Below, piece by piece: positions 18,638 through 25,900 of a DNA stretch of 64,000 bases. Each line of letters begins with the position of its first letter. The stretch's first letter is position 1. The notes below the pieces were generated by a model, which did not search any database, had not been told where the DNA came from, and worked only from the letters and a program-made list of their open reading frames with translations. Made by a program: the position numbers and the translations under genes. The stretch lies in assembly GCF_014904695.1 (NCBI RefSeq), contig NZ_JACXXN010000032.1:1-64000 (forward strand), in the 5' to 3' direction. Source of the DNA: Nostoc sp. MG11. Lineage in GTDB: Bacteria; Cyanobacteriota; Cyanobacteriia; Cyanobacteriales; Nostocaceae.

Positions 18638-18742
18638 ATGAAGATATTAGCCCGCAAAGGTTGTAATTTTTATGAAAGTTTGTTGACAGAAGAGAATACT
18701 ACAAATTCATCTTTGTTGTCGCTCAGCCAATACCTAATGTAA
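18638..18742 (+). CDS. Possible 34-residue ORF in duplicated cassette
   Basis: An ATG frame encodes a 34-residue peptide beginning MKILARKGCNFYESLLTEEN. A homologous segment follows precursor 2 at about 19478-19575. There the frame is broken early by a stop, but the downstream part still reads KGC.F...LVEESTTNSSSLSL against LTEENTTNSSLLSL. Conservation of the segment is clear; coding function is uncertain because no ribosome site is visible. It could also be a conserved 3' untranslated region. Confidence 0.3.
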   Translation: MKILARKGCNFYESLLTEENTTNSSLLSLSQYLM

Positions 18743-18777
18743 CCCCAATTATACACTCCTCATTATTTCTTTGGTAC

Positions 18778-18821
18778 AAGAGTCAGAAGTCAGATATATC
18801 TTTGACTTCTGACTCTTTTTA
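18778..18821 (+). terminator. Rho-independent terminator after precursor 1 cassette
   Basis: A 15-bp stem (AAGAGTCAGAAGTCA and its complement) with a 10-nt loop is followed by TTTTTAT. It would end the precursor 1 transcript. Confidence 0.75.
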
Positions 18822-18959
18822 TGTGACTTCTCTGTTCACAAAAAATTGATTTGTGCTCAAAGCTTAAAGCTTGAATTGAGATTAAATTTATTGCATAAAT
18901 GCTTAAATCGTCATGTTGAGCGCAGTGAAACAAAGTATGAAAAGTTATAAGTTAGAAAA

Positions 18960-18991
18960 GTGGGAAAAGTAAGATAAGTAGGCTAAGTAGG
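18960..18991 (+). promoter_or_regulatory. Paired direct repeat upstream of precursor 2
   Basis: GTGGGAAAAGTAAG (18960-18973) and GTAGGCTAAGTAGG (18978-18991) form an 18-bp-period pair. The second half-site starts 31 bp before TTGACA, exactly as at precursor 1. Confidence 0.5.
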
Positions 18992-19008
18992 ATCTTTAAT
19001 CTAAACTG

Positions 19009-19036
19009 TTGACAAGCTATTAAATAACCTGTTATT
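19009..19036 (+). promoter_or_regulatory. Promoter of precursor 2
   Basis: TTGACA at 19009-19014 is followed by AGCTATTAAATAACCTGTTAT, almost the same as the precursor 1 promoter. The sequence identity extends upstream through GTAGGATCTTT. Confidence 0.5.
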
Positions 19037-19085
19037 GGTGAATATATCTCAGACAAAAACTGTCTATATATTTCTGGAGTAAGTT

Positions 19086-19367
19086 ATGGCTAATATCAAC
19101 AGAGTTGATTTCAAATTCACCTCTAACAAAAAAGTTCTTGTTGAGGAACTGATAGAGGGTGAATTAAAGGGAATAGTGGGAGGAGTTAGTTTTAGCTTGT
19201 CTGGCTCAGACATATCTGAAACTCCGTTTATCTATGAGCAATCCATTCTGGACGAATCTAAGGGAAAAAAAAGAACAGTTAAAACAAAAACAAAGAAGGT
19301 TTTGGGTGAAACAATAGAACAAACGCAAGAAGTATTGAACTACGTTGATGGAATTCTGACTTCCTAA
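19086..19367 (+). CDS. Double-glycine leader peptide precursor 2
   Basis: A 93-residue precursor. The 33-residue leader ends in VEELIEGELKGIVGG. The 60-residue core starts VSFSLSGSDISETPF and is hydrophilic, with a very basic centre (KGKKRTVKTKTKKVLG) and an acidic end. It shares the leader and promoter with precursor 1 but has a completely different core, so the two cores diverged or were swapped after duplication. No Cys is present. The ribosome site TCTGGAG matches precursor 1. Probably exported by the NHLM-type machinery downstream. Confidence 0.75.
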   Translation: MANINRVDFKFTSNKKVLVEELIEGELKGIVGGVSFSLSGSDISETPFIYEQSILDESKGKKRTVKTKTKKVLGETIEQTQEVLNYVDGILTS

Positions 19368-20204
19368 CTAAATAGAAGCGAAGCAAGAAGAGAGGGATGT
19401 ATAGATGTAGGAAGATGTGGGAGAACTTGTGCAAGTTTACATCGAAAGAGGTAAGAGCATTTGAAGTACCAGCTAGCATGAAAATATCAGACTGAAAAGG
19501 TTGCAGTTTTGATAAAAATTTCTTGGTCGAAGAGAGTACTACAAATTCATCTTCGTTGTCGCTCAAATGATACCTGGTACAACTCCAGTTCTGCATCCCA
19601 TTTCCTCTAACACCCCATTATATCTCTTGCATAAATGCTTAAAATGGCATTCACGACAACTCAACTTAAACTTACAGTTATTGCATCTAACTCAAAGCAT
19701 AGATCCCCGACTTATAAAATAAGTCGGGGATCTTATTTATTACGAATGATTTGGTATAACTAGCACATTCATTAGTAGAACTGCTTTTTGATTATTTAAC
19801 TATTTACTTATTAAGATTTCATAGCAATGATATGGTTTAAACAGTTTATATAATCATCCTATTTTCCCCACCTTTCCTACTTTTATTACCTTGAATTTTT
19901 ATCCATAGTTTGTAACTTTTAAAAATACCAATCTTTAAAAATTTTACTCCTAACTTTACTATCTCTTTATATAAATCTCTTTCAAATAAACGTACTATTT
20001 AAACATAGTGAAATTAAAAAATTAACCAATAATTAAATATTGTTAGATGCATTAGTTTAGTGTTTTCTAACGACAAGGCTAATAAAAAGTTGGCAGATAC
20101 TAGATATTTTAAGTATCTTATGACTTGTGGTATTAGCAATTACTGGTTAAGTAAAAGAAAGATTTCACTACCCAAAAATCATTTTGTACAAGGAAGGAAT
20201 TTTT
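19368..20204. other. Region between precursors 2 and 3
   Basis: These 837 bp hold the decayed copy of the 34-codon segment (about 19430-19600), a strong terminator (19702-19741) and an inverted copy of the GTAGGAAA motif (CCTATTTTCCCCACCTTTCCTACTTTTA, split at 19858-19885). The rest, to 20180, is very AT-rich and should hold the precursor 3 promoter. Confidence 0.4.
19702..19741 (+). terminator. Rho-independent terminator after precursor 2
   Basis: A perfect 14-bp stem (GATCCCCGACTTAT and complement, 19702-19715 / 19719-19732) with an AAA loop is followed by TTATTTATT. Confidence 0.8.
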
Positions 20205-20465
20205 ATGTCAGTTGCAACACTTGAGCAAGAAACACTCGTAGTTATGACAGAGTTAGCTGATGAAGAAATCAGTGGAATTGTAGGAGGAAGACGCGGAGAT
20301 TTCAAAGCCAAAAAAATAGATATCGACATCGACGTTAAGTCTAAGGTTTCTGGCGGTAAATATTCAAGAGTAGCTAATGGCACTTCTATTGCCGTAGCAT
20401 TCAATGGAGATGCTAAAGCCAATGTAGATATCGATCAAAGCAACGATCGCGCATACTTTAAATAA
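20205..20465 (+). CDS. Double-glycine leader peptide precursor 3
   Basis: An 86-residue precursor starting at the ATG at 20205, preceded by an AAGGAAGG ribosome site (a longer frame to 20184 has none). The 28-residue leader ends in TELADEEISGIVGG. The 58-residue core begins RRGDFKAKKIDIDIDVKSK and shows an alternating Asp/Lys/hydrophobic pattern, with no Cys or Trp. It resembles a beta-strand protein more than a pore-forming peptide. The leader differs from those of precursors 1 and 2 except for the Gly-Gly region, and its promoter is not shared, so it is a separate family member feeding the same exporter. Confidence 0.75.
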   Translation: MSVATLEQETLVVMTELADEEISGIVGGRRGDFKAKKIDIDIDVKSKVSGGKYSRVANGTSIAVAFNGDAKANVDIDQSNDRAYFK

Positions 20466-21153
20466 TTAGTTCTATTGGTTATGGTGGGTACTAGGTTACT
20501 TTTATAGTACTCCTTGTATTGATTATCACCTCAACCAAAAGTCACTACAGCAGTTTGTGTTGCCAAAAATTTCTATATCATGATTTGTATTGTTACTACA
20601 AATCAAAATAGCACTAAGCTAATAAGCGTGTAAGTTGTACGTTATTTCGTTAAGACCGTTATTAACTAGTAGTCGATTATCTGTTGCTGCTAACAACTGA
20701 TAAAAGACGAAAAGCAGTCTTTATGAATAAGTACACAAACGTCTTAGTAACATAGTGCCATTACAATCCCTGGCATCACAATCCATTACAACATCACACA
20801 AACATTGACGGATGCAAGCTGGATAAAAGCGATAAAGTCAAAGGGTAAGAGACTTTTGCTGATTATCCCTTGCTTCTTACCCATCCGTCAATGTTTCCCT
20901 AAAAAATTAACAAAATCGTGATTCTGACAGGAGCTACTCCTCGTCTACGCGGAATTCAAAAATAAAAAGTTTTTATCTTGTTAGCTTCCGACCTCTCATC
21001 AGATGGTGGGTTGATTTTTGTATATGAACAATAGTATCCAATTGAGTACTAGAAATTGGGGCAGTCTTTGGAAATTTTGGGTTATGAAAATTTTCTATTG
21101 TCAACTCAATATCCAATTCCCTTTTAATCCCATTCAAACTGGGATGGTGTTCG
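20466..21153. other. Region between precursor 3 and exporter genes
   Basis: This 688-bp region contains a long structured inverted repeat (20800-20896) and, at 20930-21150, AT-rich sequence that should carry the exporter promoter. No gene was found. A minus-strand frame at 20973-21173 overlaps the HlyD start and has no support. Confidence 0.4.
20800..20896. repeat. 97-bp long hairpin element
   Basis: Perfect 15-bp outer arms AAACATTGACGGATG (20800-20814) and CATCCGTCAATGTTT (20882-20896) enclose inner arms GGTAAGA (20844-20850) and TCTTACC (20875-20881), with a 29-nt one-sided bulge between outer and inner stem on the left arm. It could be a structured RNA, an attenuator before the exporter genes, or a small mobile palindrome. 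Confidence 0.55.
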
Positions 21154-22593
21154 GTGGTTAGACAAACAAACAATCTATTCCGGGAAGAAGCTTTAGAGCG
21201 TGCTTCTTCTCCTGAAGAACTAGATCAAATTATGCAGGTAGTCAGCGCGAAAAAGTGGCTACCTTTAGTTGCTGCTGGTTCGTTGGTGGCAGCTGGGCTA
21301 ACTTGGAGTGTTCTAGGTCAAATTCCAATTACGGTAACGAGTCAAGGAATAATAGTCTATCCCAGTCTGCTGGTGTCGTTCCAGTCACCGATCGCAGGTA
21401 AGTTGCGAACAGTAAACGTCCGTGTTGGCGACTTTGTCAGGAGAGGAGATGTGCTGGCGACGTTAGACCAAGGCGAACTTTTAAAGCAGCTACAGCTAGT
21501 ACGCGGCCAACTAGCAGAACTACAAGCACAGGATCGCAATAGCAGATCAGTACAACTACAGCGGCAGGATGCAGACAAACAGGCAATGCAACAACAACGC
21601 CAAACTTTGCAGCAAAGCCTTGAGGCAGTAAAGAAGCTAACGCCGATTTTAAAGGAAAAAGGGCTGGACTCGATTAAACGCGATCGCGATAACCAAACAC
21701 AACGCTTGCAAGCCCTTCAAAAACTGCTACCTACCATCAAAAAGAGATTGGACAACCGCCAGCAGCTGTTGCAGCAAGGAGCAATTGCTGGTGATACACT
21801 CCTACAGGCAGAGCAAGACTACTTAAATTCTGTGACACAAGTTAATGAAACAGAATCACAGCTTAAGCAACTGGATGTCAAAGAAGCAGAAGCACAACAA
21901 CAATACCTAGAGAACCTGAACTCAATCAAAAATTTGCAAGCGCAGTTGAAGGAACTAGATAGCAAACAAGCTACTTTAGCGCAACAAGACTTAGAAGCAG
22001 CAAATAATCGGAAAAAAGAAATTCAGGAAGTCCAGCGAAATATTACTCAATTGGCACTGCAATTGATGAATAGCACCCAGATAAAGAGCAATTTCAACGG
22101 ACGGATTATAGAAATCTCTGCAACTCCAGGACAGATTGTTGTCCAGGGAACCCCGTTAGGATCTATCTCCGCACAAAAGCGATCAACTCAACCGATGAGC
22201 GTGGCATTTTTTCCCGTTGGTGATGGCAAAAAAATTCAACCGGGAATGAAATTACAAATCACGCCTTCCACAGTACAAAGAGAACGCTTTGGTGGCATTG
22301 TTGGTTTAGTCACCGATGTTTCAGCTTTTCCCGTGACTAAAGAAGGTGCATTAAATGTCGTGGGCAATGCCGAAGTCGTGCAAAGTTTAATGTCCCAAGG
22401 GCCGCAAATCCAAGTTACTGCCCGAATGCAACCAGACACTTCCAACTTCAGCGGCTACAAATGGTCTTCTTCCCAAGGGCCACAACTGAAAGTAACTTCT
22501 GGAACCACTACCCAGGTACAAGTCACCGTGGAAGAACGCGCCCCGATTACTTTCGTCATCCCGCTCTTAAGATCCTGGAGTGGGATTTATTAG
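21154..22593 (+). CDS. NHLM-type HlyD membrane fusion protein
   Basis: A 479-residue periplasmic adaptor of the NHLM bacteriocin export systems. The start is GTG at 21154. The N-terminus NLFREEALERASSPEELDQIM is the family signature, followed by one membrane helix (about 35-55), a biotinyl-lipoyl-like segment (VSFQSPIAGKL...VGDFVRRGDVLATLD), and a long Gln-rich coiled coil (about 110-310). The second lipoyl half (GRIIEISATPGQIVVQGTPL) and a beta-barrel domain end in RSWSGIY. It links the inner-membrane ABC exporter encoded next to an outer-membrane channel, which is not in this window. Confidence 0.88.
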   Translation: MVRQTNNLFREEALERASSPEELDQIMQVVSAKKWLPLVAAGSLVAAGLTWSVLGQIPITVTSQGIIVYPSLLVSFQSPIAGKLRTVNVRVGDFVRRGDVLATLDQGELLKQLQLVRGQLAELQAQDRNSRSVQLQRQDADKQAMQQQRQTLQQSLEAVKKLTPILKEKGLDSIKRDRDNQTQRLQALQKLLPTIKKRLDNRQQLLQQGAIAGDTLLQAEQDYLNSVTQVNETESQLKQLDVKEAEAQQQYLENLNSIKNLQAQLKELDSKQATLAQQDLEAANNRKKEIQEVQRNITQLALQLMNSTQIKSNFNGRIIEISATPGQIVVQGTPLGSISAQKRSTQPMSVAFFPVGDGKKIQPGMKLQITPSTVQRERFGGIVGLVTDVSAFPVTKEGALNVVGNAEVVQSLMSQGPQIQVTARMQPDTSNFSGYKWSSSQGPQLKVTSGTTTQVQVTVEERAPITFVIPLLRSWSGIY

Positions 22594-22870
22594 GGGCAGG
22601 GAGGGGAGGGGCAGGGGGGCGGAGGAGCAGGGGGGGCAGGGGGAGCAGGGGAGGCGAGTGTAAAAGACTCGTCCACGAGTATCCAAGGCTTGTTCACGAG
22701 TATCAAAGGCTTGCTCACGAGTATCAAAGACTCGTCCACGAGTATCAAAGGTTCATTAACGGAGTTCGTAGCTCCATTCACGAGTATCAAAAGCTCATTG
22801 TTGCATTGCAAAATATATTTCCTTTGCTCCCCCTGCCTCCCCTGCCTCCCCTGCCTCCCCCTGCCCCTCT
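22594..22870 (+). repeat. Composite G-rich/21-bp-repeat element, copy 2
   Basis: Right after the HlyD stop, a G-rich block (22593-22655, GGGGCAGGGAGGGGAGGGGC and similar) is followed by exactly six 21-bp units (22671-22796, consensus GTTCACGAGTATCAAAGGCT, one diverged as ATTAACGGAGTTCGTAGCTC), then ATTGTTGCATTGC, and a C-rich block (22829-22865, repeats of CCCCTGCCTC). G-rich and C-rich ends are complementary, so the whole element can fold into one large hairpin. The G block also fits a G-quadruplex pattern. Confidence 0.8.
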
Positions 22871-22907
22871 ATCTTCACGATGATCTCACTCTCTCACCTT
22901 GCTCTCT

Positions 22908-25900
22908 ATGATGTTATGGCGGAATTTACAAAGCCGACTAAGGCGTAAAAGTAAGCGGTGTCATACTCCTACTCTGCTACAAATGGAGGCAGTAGAATGT
23001 GGTGCTGCTGCTTTGGGAATTATTCTAAGTTACTACGGTCGCATTGTGCCGCTGACGGAACTTCGGCAAGCGTGTGGCGTATCGCGGGATGGGGTGAGCG
23101 CTTTAAATATCATTAAAGCTGCAAGAAACTATGGGCTAACTGCTAAGAGCTTTAAGACAAACTTAGCTGGCTTGTGGGAGCTAAAATCTCCCTACATCGT
23201 ATTTTGGAACTTTAACCATTTCCTAGTCGTAGAGGGATTGGGCAAACGGCAACTTTTTCTCAATGATCCCGCTACCGGACGGCGCACTGTTTCCCTAGAT
23301 GAATTCAGCGGCGCTTACACGGGTGTCGTGCTAGCTCTAGAACCTGGGCCAAACTTTCAGCGAGGGGGACGTAAACCCAGCACTATCCGAGCTTTGTGGT
23401 CACGGCTGCAAGGCTCTGTTGGCGCAGTGCTTTACTGCGTGCTGGCAGGATTTTTATTAGTAATTCCCGAATTGGCGATACCTGTATTCTCCCAGGTGTT
23501 TGTAGACAATATATTAATTCAGAGAAAAGATGAGTGGTTGCGTCCGCTAATATTGGGGATGATTTTCACAGCCGGACTAAATGGATTTTTGACGCTGTTA
23601 CAGTTGCAGTTTTTGCGTCAGCTGAAAATCAAGTTGTCCGTAAGCATGAAGAGTAATTTTCTCTGGCACATTTTACGCTTACCCATGAGTTTTTATGATC
23701 AGCGGTTTGCTGGGGAGATCAGTAGCCGTATGCAACTCAACGACAGTATAGCTGATATACTTTCGGGTCAGTTAGCTACCACGGTGATTGCCGCAGCGTC
23801 AGTATTTCTTTATGTAATAGTGATGCTGCAATATGATGTGGTACTAACCTTAATTGCGATCGCCTTTGTGGCTGTGAACCTGGCTGCCTTGCAGTGGGTG
23901 AGAGGGCGGCGCACAGACGCCAATATTAAACTCATGCAAGAACACGGAAAAGTCAGCGGCGTAGAGATTTCTGGTCTTCAGAGTATAGAGACAATAAAGG
24001 CATCAGGGTTAGAGTCAGATTTCTTTTCCCGGTGGGCGGGTTACTATGCCAAAGCCATCAACACGCAGCAGGAGTTGCAGACAACAAACCAAGTACTAGG
24101 CATTTTACCAACCTTTTTATCAGCGATCGCCTCCATGCTCCTTTTAGCTATAGGCGGTTTGCGAGTGATAGATGGAGCTATGAGTATCGGGATGCTAGTA
24201 GCCTTTCAAGGCATGATGCAAATGTTTCTTGAACCGGTAAGTAATCTCGTCAACTTAGGTAGTGACCTCCAAGAGATGGAAGGTAATCTGACTCGCCTCG
24301 ATGATGTCTTGCGTAACCCCATTGATCGGCAGTTGGAGCGGGGAAGAGGTAGGGGAGCGCAGGGGCAGGGGAGGCAGGGGGAGCAGGGGGAGCAGGGGAG
24401 CAGAGAGGAAGTTGTAGTCAGTCTTTCCCCTTTGCCTCTTCGCCCCCCTTCCCATCTACCAAAACTACGGGGTTATATTGAATTACGCAATGTGACATTT
24501 GGCTATAGCCGAATTGCCCCGCCGCTGATTGAAAACTTTAATCTCTCGCTCAAGCCTGGGCAGCGAGTGGCTTTAGTAGGTGGAAGTGGTTCTGGGAAGT
24601 CTACCGTTGCCAAACTTTTGTGTGGGCTGTACGAACCTTGGCAAGGAGAAATCTGGTTCGACGGCAAACCCAGAGAGCAAATTTCTCGCCAGGTGCTAGC
24701 CAATTCTATATCTGCCGTCGAGCAAGAGATTTTGTTGTTTGCTGGCAGCGTCAGAGACAACTTGACACTTTGGGATACCACTATACCCGACAGTCATCTA
24801 GTCCGAGCTTGTCAAGACGCAGTAGTCCACGATGTTATCCTCTCTCTGCCAGGAGGCTACAATGCCGAACTCTTAGAGGATGCCACCAATTTGAGCGGTG
24901 GTCAACGGCAACGGCTGGAAATTGCTCGTGCTTTAGTGAATAATCCGATGATACTGATCATGGATGAAGCCACCAGCGCCCTTGATGCCGAGACAGAAAA
25001 GAACGTCACTCGGAATCTGCGCCTGCGCGGTTGCACTTGTATCATCGTGGCACATCGACTCTCAACCATCCGAGATTGTGACCAAATTATTGTTCTTGAT
25101 CGCGGCAAGATAGCCCAACGGGGAACCCATGAAGAACTACAGCAGGTTGAGGGGCCGTATTTACAATTAATTCGTAGCGAGGGCGATGGGGAGCAGGGGG
25201 GCACAGGGGCACAGGGGCAGGGGAGTGGAGGGGCAGGGGGGGCAGGGGAGGCAGGGGAAGAAAATACTTCTTTGTCTTCCTCATCCTCGTTAAATCTCTC
25301 AGGGCAACAGTATTGTTTTCAATGTAATGAGTCATTATTGCTAGATGACTTAGAGACAATTTGGGTAGTGAAATCTGGTGAATTGGCGCTATTTGCATTC
25401 AATGATCACATCCCAGAAGCAACTCGCCACTACTTATTTAGTAGTACAGCGGGACAAGCGATGTTTGCCACTGCACCAAATTTAGAGGGCAAGCAGCACC
25501 AGATTTTAGCGGTGGCGATCGAGGAGACAGAACTGATCAAAGTATCAAGAACAGACTTTGCTCAGTTTTTCGCTGATGCTAATACAGAGGCAGTGGCTTT
25601 AATCGAGGGTTGGATTTGTCAACTTGGTACAGGAGTTGGTGCTGGCACCACGAGGTCAACAGCATCAATATCACCTGAAGGAATCTGCTACTTTTCCTTA
25701 GTCAAAAACCAAATCTTCCAGCCGCATCACAACTATATATTATGGGTGCAAATCCTCAAAGGGCGTGCTAACTGGATGGGGTTTGCAGAACTGCCTTTAA
25801 CTCCTGTCTCTGGAATGTTGCCTATAAATGCAAATATATGGTTGCAAGCAGATGACACAGTTGAGTTGAAAAGCTCTAACAGCCTAGAGATTCAAGATAT

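Larger units (their letters stand above)
18489..19085. other. Region between precursors 1 and 2
   Basis: This gap of about 600 bp contains a possible 34-codon ORF (18638-18742), a strong terminator (18778-18821) and the second repeat pair and promoter. Apart from these, it is AT-rich without other genes. Confidence 0.4.

Noticed and set aside
22461-22911. Plus-strand frames over the G-rich element between HlyD and the exporter
   Set aside because: They start inside the HlyD gene or in the 21-bp repeats, and their translation is low-complexity Gly/Arg/Pro from repeat DNA.
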